A stretch of DNA of 40,407 nt from DATKDU01 sp035512595 (GCA_035512595.1 DATKDU010000011.1:1-40407), one strand, 5' to 3'; positions 24,236 through 33,333 are shown, counted from the first letter of the stretch. Notes: generated by a model not told the origin, from the letters alone. Made by a program: numbers and translations.

Positions 24236-25729
24236 TCACTTGACGTAGTCGGCGCCGGTGAGGCTGTGGAGGACGGACTCCTGCCACTGGCGGAGCTTGG
24301 ACTGGAGTTCTTCAACGACCGCGGTTTGCTGTGCGAGCAGGTTGAATTTCTCCGCCGGATCGACTGCCAGATCGAAGAGCTCGCGACGGACACTGCCGCC
24401 GCCGGATTCGTGAATGACGAGTTTGAAGCGGCCGTCGATGATGGCACGGGGGCCAAGATAGTCGGCATTGGTGATTTCAGGATGCCGGAGGTTTCTGAAG
24501 TCCCGAGTCGCTTTGCCAGCCATCAGCTTCACCAGCGGCGTCGTTCCCTTCTGCAACTCCGGATCGATCCACGGCGTAGGATTCGAGGCCGCCAGCCGCT
24601 GGGTATTGAATTCCCAGAAGCAGAGCGGCGCGGAGCGCTCGGTGGCTTTGCCATCCAGCACCCCAGTAAGATCCATTCCATCTAGCGGACGCTTGGGCAG
24701 CGGCTGATTGACAATCGCGCAAAGCGTCGGCAGCAGATCGCTGGTGCTCGCGCGGAAGCTGGTGCTGCGCGGCTGGGGAATCCGCGCCGGCCATTCGATG
24801 AGGCCGGGGACGAGCGTTCCCCCTTCATAGACCTGGCCTTTGACGCCGCGATGCGGTGCACCGAGGGCTCCATCGGCCGACGTGCCGTTGTCGCCGCAAT
24901 AGAACAGGAGCGTGTCCTGCCGGAGCCCTTGCGCGGCAAGATGCTTCCGCAGCCGGCCAATGGCGCGATCCATCGCCGTGATTTCGGCGTATCGTTCGCG
25001 CAGCACTTCCCCCTGCGGCCGGCGAGTCGGTCCGCCGGTTTCGTTGGAAGTAAGGTTCACCTGCTTGCTATACTTGGCGGGCAGATCGTCGTACAGCGCG
25101 AGATCTTCGGGCAAGCCGCTGTACGGCTCATGCGGCGAGCCGAACCAGACCACGGCAAAGAACGGCTTTCCCGCGCTCTTGGCGCTGTCGATAAAGCGGA
25201 TGGCTTCGCCGACGACGATATCGGAACTTTCCCCACGGAAAACCTCCGGCGGGCCGCCATTGCGCGAAAGCGACGGATTCAGCTCGAAGAAATTGTCGTG
25301 CGATACCCACTCGTGAAAGCCCATCGCGCCGGGATTCGTGGGCGAATCGGCTTTGACGGGACCCACGTGCCATTTGCCAAAGTGTCCGCAGCGGTAGCCG
25401 GCATTACGCAGGAGGTGCGCGATCGTGATCTCCTCCGGCCGCAGCGACCAGCCCGGCGCGAAGGTGCCCATCCGGTTGGGATGGCGTCCGGTCAAAAAGC
25501 TGGCGCGTGTCGGTGAGCAGCTCGGATGTGCGGCGTAGAACCGCTCCAGCCGCAGCCCCGTGGCGGCAATCTCATCGAGCACTGGCGTCTTGACGTGCGG
25601 ATGGCCGTTGTACCCCGTCTCTTCCCAGCCGTGGTCGTCGCCCATCAGCAGGACGATGTTGGGCGTCGGCGCAGCGATCGCGGAAGAAGCCGTGAGCGCC
25701 AATGCGATGAGCAATGAAAGCGGTCTCAT
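24236..25729 (-). CDS. Secreted arylsulfatase (CSPTR)
   Basis: A 497-residue type I sulfatase with a signal peptide (MRPLSLLIALALTASSAIAA). The active-site elements are LLMGDDHGWEETGYNGHP, CSPTR with Cys71, GHFGKWHVG and FYCGDNGTS. The layout matches arylsulfatase A-like enzymes and is close to the next gene downstream. The ATG at 25729 overlaps the TGA of the upstream sulfatase (25726-25729), so translation is probably coupled. All metal-site and sulfate-site motifs I can recognise are intact. The substrate is unknown, presumably a sulfated polysaccharide. Confidence 0.88.
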   Translation of the reverse strand: MRPLSLLIALALTASSAIAAPTPNIVLLMGDDHGWEETGYNGHPHVKTPVLDEIAATGLRLERFYAAHPSCSPTRASFLTGRHPNRMGTFAPGWSLRPEEITIAHLLRNAGYRCGHFGKWHVGPVKADSPTNPGAMGFHEWVSHDNFFELNPSLSRNGGPPEVFRGESSDIVVGEAIRFIDSAKSAGKPFFAVVWFGSPHEPYSGLPEDLALYDDLPAKYSKQVNLTSNETGGPTRRPQGEVLRERYAEITAMDRAIGRLRKHLAAQGLRQDTLLFYCGDNGTSADGALGAPHRGVKGQVYEGGTLVPGLIEWPARIPQPRSTSFRASTSDLLPTLCAIVNQPLPKRPLDGMDLTGVLDGKATERSAPLCFWEFNTQRLAASNPTPWIDPELQKGTTPLVKLMAGKATRDFRNLRHPEITNADYLGPRAIIDGRFKLVIHESGGGSVRRELFDLAVDPAEKFNLLAQQTAVVEELQSKLRQWQESVLHSLTGADYVK

Positions 25730-27288
25730 GGCTGAAGGGGCTCCTTCTCGAAGTCGGTCGGGCTGACCCAGCCGGCGCTAGGCTCCTCGCCGCGCACGAA
25801 CTTCTCGTAGAAGCCGTCGCCGCTGGTGGGTTGGTATTCGTCGAAGATGTGCCCGCGTCCGAACATCCGAGGATCGCCCTGCGCCCTCAGTTCAGCTTCC
25901 ATGCGCTGGCGCAGCTTTGCGACGCGGTCGCCGTGTTCAGACTCGGCGGCCAAGTTGTGCGCACAGTCGGCGTCGGCAAGCAGGTCATAGAGCTCGTCGG
26001 CGGGGCGCATGCCGAAATTGAGCCGCCAGAACCGGTCCGCGCGATTCTTCCGACCCAAGTCGAGGATCAGGGTCTTGGTCGGGCTGCCGTCGGTATCCAG
26101 GTAGCCGGTCTCCGGATTGCCGGCGGGCCAGCGCGTCGGCTCGTAGTTTCGCAGGTAGAGATGCGTGGCGGTCACAATGCCGCGGATGGGATAGCCCCAG
26201 TTGTGCGGGCGGCCCACGTCGGTGCGCTCCTTGCCAATCAGGACGTGGTCGCGCTCGGGAACGACGCGCCCGGACGTGTCGCTTTCCAGGATGGGCCGCC
26301 AGCTTTTTCCTGTGACCGGCAGCATGCCGCTGTCGTGCGCCGAGATGGCGGCGTAGTCGAGCAGCGTCGGGGCGATGTCGGCGAAATCCACAAAGTCCTC
26401 GATGACGCGGCCGGGGCGATTCACACCGCCCGGCCAGCGAATCGCCAGCGGGATGTGATTCGAGTCGTGGTAGGCATATCCCTTCACCCGCGGGAAGGGC
26501 ATGCCGTGGTCGCTGGTCACGATGATGAGCGTGTTGTCCAGCAAACCACGCTTCTCCAACTCGGCGATCATGCGGCCGAGATGGCTGTCCGCATGTTCCA
26601 CCTCGAAGGCGTAGTCGAGCATGTCGTGGCGGACAATGTCATCATCGGGCCAGTACGCCGGCACTTTGGTGACGTCGGTGAGCCTTTTTCCTCCTTTGTT
26701 GACGCCTGATTGGAATTCATAGCCGCGATGCGGTTCGGTGCAGCCATACCAGAAACACCACGGAACGCCCTGCGGTGCAGCAACCAGGAAGTCGCTGAAA
26801 TTTCCCGCGTAATCGTTGCTGCCCATGCCGGTAGCGGGTGGCTGGGCTTTGCGCTGATTGAAAGGTTTGCCTGTGATCTGGCGCGGCCTGCCGCCGGCGT
26901 CATTGGCGATGCCCGGCCCCCACCCCTTTCCAGTGATCCCCACGTGCCAGCCATTTTCCCGGAGCACCTCGGGCCAACTTTTCAGCCTGGCAGGGAAGTA
27001 GGCCATGTGATTGCCCGCCTCCTCGTTCTGCCACGCGTGGCGTCCCGTGAGGGCGATAGCGCGTGAGGGAGCGCACTTCGCCACAGGCGTGTAGGCGTTC
27101 CGGAACAGCAACCCTTCCCGCCCAATGCGATCGAAGGAGGGAGTCTTCACCCAGGAGGTGCCGTAGGCCCCGGCGTGCAGCCCCCAGTCGTCGGCAATGG
27201 CAAACAGAATGTTCGGCCGCTGCTGGGCACCGGCGGCGAAGCTCGTTATCAGGCTGAACGTCAGGGCAAGCCAGGTTTTCATGTCCAT
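25726..27288 (-). CDS. Secreted sulfatase, heparan N-sulfatase (sulfamidase)-like
   Basis: A 520-residue type I sulfatase from an ATG at 27288 (27282 is also possible). A signal peptide (TWLALTFSLITSFAAGAQQR) precedes FAIADDWGLHAGAYG. The maturation site is CAPSR (Cys72), followed by TGRHAWQNEEAGNHMAYFP, a pattern shared with N-sulfoglucosamine sulfohydrolases. The later metal motif is VTSDHGMPFPRVKG. In place of the usual GKWH it has TGKGWGPG, which is consistent with a distinct subfamily. It lies 11 bp after the upstream sulfatase and overlaps the downstream one by 4 bases. The sulfamidase call is by motif resemblance. Confidence 0.86.
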   Translation of the reverse strand: MDMKTWLALTFSLITSFAAGAQQRPNILFAIADDWGLHAGAYGTSWVKTPSFDRIGREGLLFRNAYTPVAKCAPSRAIALTGRHAWQNEEAGNHMAYFPARLKSWPEVLRENGWHVGITGKGWGPGIANDAGGRPRQITGKPFNQRKAQPPATGMGSNDYAGNFSDFLVAAPQGVPWCFWYGCTEPHRGYEFQSGVNKGGKRLTDVTKVPAYWPDDDIVRHDMLDYAFEVEHADSHLGRMIAELEKRGLLDNTLIIVTSDHGMPFPRVKGYAYHDSNHIPLAIRWPGGVNRPGRVIEDFVDFADIAPTLLDYAAISAHDSGMLPVTGKSWRPILESDTSGRVVPERDHVLIGKERTDVGRPHNWGYPIRGIVTATHLYLRNYEPTRWPAGNPETGYLDTDGSPTKTLILDLGRKNRADRFWRLNFGMRPADELYDLLADADCAHNLAAESEHGDRVAKLRQRMEAELRAQGDPRMFGRGHIFDEYQPTSGDGFYEKFVRGEEPSAGWVSPTDFEKEPLQP

Positions 27289-27299
27289 CAACTCTCAGT

Positions 27300-28655
27300 T
27301 CAATCCAGATGTTGATCGTGCAGCCTTTGCAGCCGCGTGACAATCTCCGGGTTCTGGTCGGCGAAGTTGGTCATCTCGGCGGGGTCGGTTTTCAAATTGG
27401 CGAGAAAGTTCGACACCTTTACCGGCCGGCGGCCGTCGGTCGTGTCTCGCGTGCTGCCGATGAGTTTCCAGTCACCGACCCGCACGGCCCAATCGGCATT
27501 TGGTCCTGTGCCGACCTGCCAGTGCAGCGGATGGTCCGCGTGCGGGCTCGGCGCCTTGGCGTCGCGGATCACGCCCGTCAGGCTGCGACCGTCCAACCGG
27601 GCGGCGGGGAGCTCTACGCTCGCCAGTTCCGCCAGCGTTGGCAGCCAGTCACAGGCGTGTCCGACCTGGTCGCGCGCTACGCCGGTCGGAATCTGGCCCG
27701 GCCACGAAATCATCGCCGGCAGGCGGATGCCCCCCTCAAACAGGCTGAACTTCGCGCCACGGTAAGGCCCCGCGCTGCCGCCGCCGAAGTGCGCGCGCTC
27801 CTCGGTGGAATGGCCGTTGTCGCTCTGAAATACAATGATCGTCCGCTCGCGCAGGCCGAGCGCAGCGACCGTCTGAAACAGTTTGCCCAACCGCTCGTCC
27901 TGCGCGGCAACGAAAGCTGCGTAGAGCCGGCGCGGCTGGGGCAGGTCCTTGAAATGCGCGAGCCACTTCGGTTCCCCCTGATAGGGATAGTGCGGCGTGT
28001 TGAGAGCGTAATAGAGGAAGAACGGCCTGTCGCGATTCCGCTCCAGGAACTGGCCCGCTTCGCGCGTCATCAGATCCGGAAAATACTCGCCGTCGTGAAA
28101 CACTTCCGTACCGTTGCGCCACAGGTCGTGGACGTTCGGGCCGCTCCAGTAGAAAAAGTGCGAGAAGTTGTCGATGCAGCCCCCCATGTGGCCAAAGGTG
28201 TGTTCGAATCCCTGCGTAGCGGGCAACGTCTCCGGCGTGTACCCCAGGTGCCATTTGCCGATGTGAGCCGTGGCATAGCCGGCAGCGCGGAACATCTCCG
28301 CGAGCGTCACCTCCTCCGGCGGCAGCGCCCCCTGGCCGCCGGCCTGCGACGCGCAGTTGCCGGGCACCCCGGCGCGCACCGGCCATCGTCCGGTCAGCAG
28401 TCCGGCTCGCGACGGCGAGCAGACCGGAGCGGCGGCATAAAACTGCGTGAAGCGCACGCCACGCGCCGCCAAGGCGTCCGTGTGAGGGGTGTGCAAGTCC
28501 TGCGCGCCGTAGCAGCCCAGGTCGGCTGAGCCTTGGTCGTCGGCAAGGATGACGATGATGCTCGGGCGAGGGGGATCGGCAGCCAGGCTCAGTGCGCCGC
28601 ACAGCGACGCGACCGCAAGGGTCAACGAAAACATCAGGCCAGGCGGCTTCGACAT
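27300..28655 (-). CDS. Secreted arylsulfatase A-like sulfatase (CSPSR)
   Basis: A 451-residue type I sulfatase and the first gene of the leftward sulfatase series. The signal peptide is GLMFSLTLAVASLCGALSLA. Active-site elements are VILADDQGSADLGCYG, CSPSR with Cys79, AHIGKWHLGY and FQSDNGHS. It is shorter than its neighbours at the C-terminus but has the usual closing subdomain (VRVGDWKLIGSTRD). The ATG at 28655 faces a 223-bp divergent spacer that holds the likely promoter of the series. It is followed by the sulfamidase-like gene after 11 bp. Confidence 0.88.
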   Translation of the reverse strand: MSKPPGLMFSLTLAVASLCGALSLAADPPRPSIIVILADDQGSADLGCYGAQDLHTPHTDALAARGVRFTQFYAAAPVCSPSRAGLLTGRWPVRAGVPGNCASQAGGQGALPPEEVTLAEMFRAAGYATAHIGKWHLGYTPETLPATQGFEHTFGHMGGCIDNFSHFFYWSGPNVHDLWRNGTEVFHDGEYFPDLMTREAGQFLERNRDRPFFLYYALNTPHYPYQGEPKWLAHFKDLPQPRRLYAAFVAAQDERLGKLFQTVAALGLRERTIIVFQSDNGHSTEERAHFGGGSAGPYRGAKFSLFEGGIRLPAMISWPGQIPTGVARDQVGHACDWLPTLAELASVELPAARLDGRSLTGVIRDAKAPSPHADHPLHWQVGTGPNADWAVRVGDWKLIGSTRDTTDGRRPVKVSNFLANLKTDPAEMTNFADQNPEIVTRLQRLHDQHLD

Positions 28656-28878
28656 GATGCCGGTTCCAAAGCCCAGAGGAAGGAATGGTCAACTGCGGCC
28701 GATTGTCGTCGGCAATTCGGCCGCGGTCAAACGGCCGGCCGAAAATCGGTCGGCCTCCGCCACAGCCGCCATTTCAAGTCGCAATCGCTTTCCGCTGGTG
28801 GTATAAAAGGATCAGTGCAGGGATGCACCACTGGCGGAAGGAGCCGAAGATCCACGGTTGTCGGGAAAGACAGGTCGG
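28656..28878. promoter_or_regulatory. Divergent spacer with tandem hairpins
   Basis: A 223-bp gap between the sulfatase series and the HlyD-type gene. It has two adjacent hairpins built from GGCCGA-type words: GGCCGATTG / CAATTCGGCC with a one-base bulge (28697-28722), and GGCCGGCCGA-AAA-TCGGTCGGCC (28733-28755, one G-T pair). A TATAAAA at 28802-28808 stands out in the GC-rich background and could be a -10 element. A control region for one or both directions is likely, by inference. Confidence 0.4.
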
Positions 28879-30189
28879 ATGGCGGATCACCCTGGTCGCC
28901 TGAGGCGGCGGAAAGCAATTTGGCTCGCGTTTATCTGCCTCTGGCTGGGGCTGCACTCTGGCTGCCGTCAGGAGGGGGCTCCACGCAAGGCCCAGGATGC
29001 TTCCAAGGCCGAGCTGCCGGTCATCGAGGCCGAGCTGCTGGTGGTCGCGCCGAGCATTCTGCCGGCGACCGTCCGCTCGCAAGGGAGCCTCGTGGCTGAC
29101 GACGTGACCGTCGTGGGCGCTAAAGTCGCCGGCCGGGTCGCGAAAGTCTTTTTCGACGTGGGGGATTCCGTCGCCCAGCAGGCGCAGCTCGCGGCACTCG
29201 ACCAGCAGGAATTCGAGCTGGAGGTGACGCTCGCCAAGACGCAGCTCGTGCAGGCGCGGGCCGCACTGGGACTTGGTCCCGACGATCCGCTCGAGCAGCT
29301 TTCGCCGCAAAAGTCGCCGCCGGTCCGCGAGGCGCAGGCCGTCTGGGACGAGGCCAAGACCCGCACCCAGCGGATGCAGCGCCTGCTCCCCAAGAATGCG
29401 GTGACCCAGGAGGACCTCGATGCAGCACTGGCCGCCGAGCGCGTCGCCGAAGCGCGGCACGCCTCGGCCATCAACGGCGTGCTGGAAAGGATCGCCCAGA
29501 TTCGCGTCCGCGGCGCGGAGCTGGCCCTGGCCGAGCAGCGGCTGGCCGATACGGTCGTCGTTGCTCCCTTCGAGGGACAGGTGCAGCAGCGGCATATTGC
29601 GCCCGGCACCTTTGTGCAAATCGGCGCACCGATCGTGACGCTGGTGCGGACCGGCACCCTGCGGTATCGCGGCACGCTGCCGGAGCGGCACGCCCGCGAC
29701 CTGGCGATCGGCCAGCAGGTGCGGCTGGCCGTCGAAACGATCGACGAGCCGCTCACCGCGGCGATCTCGCGGATCAGCCCGGTCGTCGAGGAGAGCAACC
29801 GCTCGCTGATGTTCGAGGTTTCGGTCCCCAATCCCGACGGCCGGCTGCGAACCGGCATGTTCGTGCAGGCGGAAGTGTTCCTCGATCCGAGCGCCCAGGC
29901 GATCGTCATTCCACCGGCGGCACTCAGCGAGTTTGCCGGGGCCGAGAAGGTGTGGAAGGTGGTGGACGGCGCAGCCCAAGAGCAAGTCGTAACGACCGGA
30001 CGGCGCAGCGCCGCAGGGATTGAAATCACCAGCGGCCTGTCGGCCGGCGACGTCATCTTGACGGACGCCAGCCGGGGCCGCGTCGCCCGCGTTCAGCCGC
30101 CGGCAGATTCTTCCGCTGCACCAGAACCATCGACCCCAGCCAGCGCACCTACCATCAGCGTGACGGAAGCCAGTTCCAATGACCAATGA
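28879..30189 (+). CDS. Membrane fusion (HlyD/RND adaptor) protein
   Basis: A 436-residue periplasmic adaptor. The leader AIWLAFICLWLGLHSGCRQE has a lipobox-like LHSGC. The lipoyl half-motif VGAKVAGRVAKVFFDVGDSV is followed by a long helical hairpin (EFELEVTLAKTQL through ALAEQRLADT), then the second half (VVAPFEGQVQQRHIAPGTFV) and beta-barrel and membrane-proximal domains (RTGMFVQAEVFLDP, VIPPAALSEF). Such adaptors couple an inner-membrane RND pump to an outer-membrane channel, but neither partner is in the window, so the pump is elsewhere or lost. The ATG at 28879 was chosen over a TTG at 28858. Its last codons and TGA (30187-30189) lie inside a heptamer inverted repeat, so the native C-terminus may have been altered. 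Confidence 0.85.
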   Translation: MADHPGRLRRRKAIWLAFICLWLGLHSGCRQEGAPRKAQDASKAELPVIEAELLVVAPSILPATVRSQGSLVADDVTVVGAKVAGRVAKVFFDVGDSVAQQAQLAALDQQEFELEVTLAKTQLVQARAALGLGPDDPLEQLSPQKSPPVREAQAVWDEAKTRTQRMQRLLPKNAVTQEDLDAALAAERVAEARHASAINGVLERIAQIRVRGAELALAEQRLADTVVVAPFEGQVQQRHIAPGTFVQIGAPIVTLVRTGTLRYRGTLPERHARDLAIGQQVRLAVETIDEPLTAAISRISPVVEESNRSLMFEVSVPNPDGRLRTGMFVQAEVFLDPSAQAIVIPPAALSEFAGAEKVWKVVDGAAQEQVVTTGRRSAAGIEITSGLSAGDVILTDASRGRVARVQPPADSSAAPEPSTPASAPTISVTEASSNDQ

Positions 30190-30253
30190 CCAAGCCCCAA
30201 TGACCAATGTTGGTTGTTGCCCATTGGTCATTGGGGCTTGGTCATTGGTCATT
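30176..30253. repeat. Perfect 32-bp inverted repeat built of 7-bp units
   Basis: The left arm (30178-30209) and right arm (30222-30253) are exact reverse complements over 32 bases, with a 12-nt loop. From 30176 the left side reads as five heptamers: CCAATGA, CCAATGA, CCAAGCC, CCAATGA, CCAATGT. It lies between convergent genes: the stop of the HlyD-type gene is inside the left arm, and the helicase stop is 17 bp beyond the right arm. As RNA it would form a long hairpin on either strand, so it could act as a two-way terminator or 3' stabiliser, although no T-tract follows. Confidence 0.9.
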
Positions 30254-30269
30254 CAAAAACGACGGCGGA

Positions 30270-33176
30270 CTACAAGAACACCTCCTTCTCATGCACCCAC
30301 GCGCTCGATAGCTCGCTCCTCTTGCGGGCTTTCTCCAGCAGTTCGTCGGCACTGCCGCGGAGGGTGAAGATCGCTTCCCCCGCGCTGACGTGCCGGTTCC
30401 AGTGCTGTTCGTAGATGGCCACCAGGTCGCGGTTGCGGGCCAGCGCGGAGGGAACGGCGTGCAGCATGGCCTGCTTCCGCGTCCGCGTGCGGAAGAACTG
30501 CCCGACGATCTGCGGCAAGAGCGACGACAGCCAGGTCTCGTCGAGCCGGTCGATCAGCCGCGGAATCACGTACCGCGGGGAGTGAAGCGGGCCCAGCGCT
30601 TCGTGCAGCGATTGCGTGAAGAGCTGGCTCTCTTCTTCCGGCGCATTTTCCAGGAACAACCGCACGTAGCCGCCGGCCCGGTCGGCCGCATGAACGGCCG
30701 GCCCGCGCTGGAGAAGCTTTGCCTCGATCAGCGCCCCCAGCACGGCCTCGCCGATCGCCAGCGCCAGCGACCGCGAGCTCCAGGGCGAGCGCGAGCCCTT
30801 GAAGGGGGGAAACTCGCGGCCGGTCGGCTCGCTGCGCGGCTTGTACTCCAGCGCGCGGATCGGAAGTCCCTGGTACGGCTGGCCGATCTTCCACAGCGCG
30901 CGGACTTCGTCGCGGCGGGCGGCGCGGGCCAGCATCTCCTCGTCGATGGCCGCTACGTTCCCCTCGAGGCCTTCGGGCTTGAGACGCGTGAATGCCGGGT
31001 GGACGTGGCCGACCCCTTTCTCAATGGCCCCGTCGTCGGTCACGCCGTACAGCGTCTCGTGCTTGGCGCGAAAGCGATAGTAATCGTCGAGCCCCTTGCT
31101 GAACTCCGGCGCGATGCAGACCACGTCCCAGTTGTTGGCCAGCTTGCGCGGGTCGTCGGCATCCAGGCGGATCGATCGGCCGCGGAGCTGGTTGACCGTC
31201 ATGCTGGTCGTGACGGTCGTCATGTCGATGAGGACGTTGATCTTCGTCGCGTCCCACCCTTCGCCCAAAAGCCCCCGCGTCCCGACCAGGCAGCGGGTGA
31301 TCCCCCGCTGGAACAGCTCGGTGATCAACTCGACGTAAACCCGCGGGCACCAGTCTCCGCCGCGGCCGACGACGACATGAAAACCTGCTTCTTCCGTCAT
31401 CGAAAGCTCGACTTCGTAGCCCTCGTCCGCCAGCCACTTTTTCGCCGCTTCCAAAAAAGGCGTCTGCAGGTCGTCATCCACCAGCACGCTCGACCCGGTC
31501 ACCAGCACCGGGTTGAGGCAGTCGGTTTCGCTGCGGCGAATGAGCGTCTTGAACGCGGCAATCGCGCCCCCCGCCTCTTCGTCGAGCAGTCCCGCCACGC
31601 TGGCCGCGACAGCCGACGATTTTTCATAGTCGGCGACCACGACGGCGCGGAGACGGTCCCCCAGCAGCTTGTGCTCGGCAGCCAGGATCGGCGCGAGGGC
31701 TTCCGCTTTGCTCCGCGAGTAGGCCATCACGCGGCCGACCGGCGAGGCGCACGCCTGCCAGCCGGTCTCAGTGATCTGAATGCCGAGGATCCGCAGGCGG
31801 GCGATGGTCTTCTCGGCCAGCGCGTGATCGCGTTCGTCGGCCGAGCGGCGGAGGCGATGGCGGACGTAGCGGTCGAGGACCGGCGCCAAAAATTCCATCT
31901 CGGGCGCTTCCTCGGTTTCCGGCTCTTCCTCGACCGGCGGGACATCCTCGGGAAGCGAGAACCTTCGCTGCGTCAGGAAGCGGCGGGCAGCCAGCGCGAA
32001 CTCCGGATCGCGGCGCTCGAAGCTGGCCCAGTCCTTGGCGACCCCCGTCGGCAGTCGCTTCTCGGCCAGCACCCGCAGCAACCACTGGGGAAGCGACTCA
32101 CGCCGTAGAACAAAATTCATTCCGGTCCCTGAATCTCCCTCGGCCTCTCGTTGCGGAAGGGAAATCCCTTCGAACTCAGAACGGAATGAATCCCGTTCTG
32201 CAAACGCCCCGGCATCGCACAACTCCCTCACAATCGTGTGCAGCTCGTCATCCGCATTGGCGATGAACGACAGCTCCTCCGGGCGCGGGCGGACGAAATA
32301 CGCCAGGTCTTGATACGGCGCGAGAAACCCGTCCTTCACGACCGCGGGCACCGGCACTTCGTAATCGACGGGACCGAGGAACTCGTCGTACCGCAGCACG
32401 TCGGCCGGCAGTTTGCCGTCGCGATCCGGCGGCGTGGCGGTCAGGCCGACGATCACCGGCTCTTCGAGTAGATCGTGTGCGTCGGCCAGCACGCGCCCCC
32501 AGTGCCCCAGCAGATGGTGGCACTCATCGAGAATGATCAGCCCGATCCGCTGTGCCTTAAGCCGCTCCAGCGAGGCCAGCGCACTGGCGTGGAGCGTCGC
32601 CAGCGCCTCACCGCCGATGGCCCTGGCATCGCGGAGCTGCTTGCGGTACGAGGCCAGCCGCTGCTCGTAATATCCCGCATTGTGCCGCAAGAGATCGGCC
32701 AGCCAGATTTCGGCCTCTTCCGGGTCCTTGGCCTGCCCCTTCTCGATCAGCTTCTCCCGCCACAGCCCGCAGGCGGCCGCATCGAGATCGTCGTCCCCGC
32801 GGCCGGGGATCGTGATCGCCTGGTAGGTCAGCGACGTCAGCAGCCCCGGCGATTGCACATCGGTGCTGATGACGCAGTTGCCCGTGCCGTCGAACAGCTC
32901 GCACTTGGCCGCCCACTGCGCCTGGATGGCCGAGTTGGGGGACAGGACGAGTGCCGGCCGGCGGATACAGGCGGCCCACAGATACAGCCCGAGCACCGTC
33001 TTTCCCGATCCGGGCGGCGCAACAATGTGCAGCCGCCGAGCCCCTTCCGCCAGCTTCTTCTGGGCAATGGCGACCACCTCCGTCTGGCTGGGGCGGAGCT
33101 GGCCGCGGAAGCGGAGCGGGGGAAAGGCAACCGCATCTGTGAGTGTTACCGCGCGCATACCAGTCTCGATCGTCAT
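30270..33176 (-). CDS. Large SF2 DEAD/DEAH (ResIII-like) helicase
   Basis: A 968-residue ATP-dependent nucleic-acid translocase. The ATG at 33176 was chosen because the LRPSQTEVVAIA region and Walker A (APPGSGKTVLG, near residue 52) follow closely; ATG 33158 is an alternative. Motif II is LDECHH (near 216) and motif III is GLTATPPD (near 245). An insertion of about 330 residues, including an acidic linker (PPVEEEPETEEAPE), precedes the helicase C lobe (VVADYEKSSA, TRGLLGEGWDATKIN, and motif VI QLRGRSIRLD near 665). A C-terminal domain of about 300 residues is not recognised. It stands alone, with no methylase or nuclease beside it, so restriction, defence or repair roles cannot be told apart. 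Its upstream region is crowded with palindromes. Confidence 0.82.
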   Translation of the reverse strand: MTIETGMRAVTLTDAVAFPPLRFRGQLRPSQTEVVAIAQKKLAEGARRLHIVAPPGSGKTVLGLYLWAACIRRPALVLSPNSAIQAQWAAKCELFDGTGNCVISTDVQSPGLLTSLTYQAITIPGRGDDDLDAAACGLWREKLIEKGQAKDPEEAEIWLADLLRHNAGYYEQRLASYRKQLRDARAIGGEALATLHASALASLERLKAQRIGLIILDECHHLLGHWGRVLADAHDLLEEPVIVGLTATPPDRDGKLPADVLRYDEFLGPVDYEVPVPAVVKDGFLAPYQDLAYFVRPRPEELSFIANADDELHTIVRELCDAGAFAERDSFRSEFEGISLPQREAEGDSGTGMNFVLRRESLPQWLLRVLAEKRLPTGVAKDWASFERRDPEFALAARRFLTQRRFSLPEDVPPVEEEPETEEAPEMEFLAPVLDRYVRHRLRRSADERDHALAEKTIARLRILGIQITETGWQACASPVGRVMAYSRSKAEALAPILAAEHKLLGDRLRAVVVADYEKSSAVAASVAGLLDEEAGGAIAAFKTLIRRSETDCLNPVLVTGSSVLVDDDLQTPFLEAAKKWLADEGYEVELSMTEEAGFHVVVGRGGDWCPRVYVELITELFQRGITRCLVGTRGLLGEGWDATKINVLIDMTTVTTSMTVNQLRGRSIRLDADDPRKLANNWDVVCIAPEFSKGLDDYYRFRAKHETLYGVTDDGAIEKGVGHVHPAFTRLKPEGLEGNVAAIDEEMLARAARRDEVRALWKIGQPYQGLPIRALEYKPRSEPTGREFPPFKGSRSPWSSRSLALAIGEAVLGALIEAKLLQRGPAVHAADRAGGYVRLFLENAPEEESQLFTQSLHEALGPLHSPRYVIPRLIDRLDETWLSSLLPQIVGQFFRTRTRKQAMLHAVPSALARNRDLVAIYEQHWNRHVSAGEAIFTLRGSADELLEKARKRSELSSAWVHEKEVFL

Positions 33177-33333
33177 TCGGCCTTCGTAGTCTGCGCGTAA
33201 AGCCGTCGCCGGGCAACGGGCCGACGCAGACTGCCGCCCGTACGCTCGCTCTCCCCCATTCGGGTGGTTCGGAGTTGTTCGCCAACTTTGGGGAGACATT
33301 CTATGCCGCATGGGCCAGCAAAACTTGAAGGAC

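Noticed and set aside
25714..26709. 331-codon open frame antisense to the sulfamidase-like gene
   Set aside because: The sulfatase on the minus strand carries the CAPSR motif and signal peptide. The antisense frame has none.
30390..32108. 572-codon open frame antisense to the helicase
   Set aside because: The helicase motifs on the other strand are decisive. This frame is low-complexity Arg/Gln/Pro sequence.
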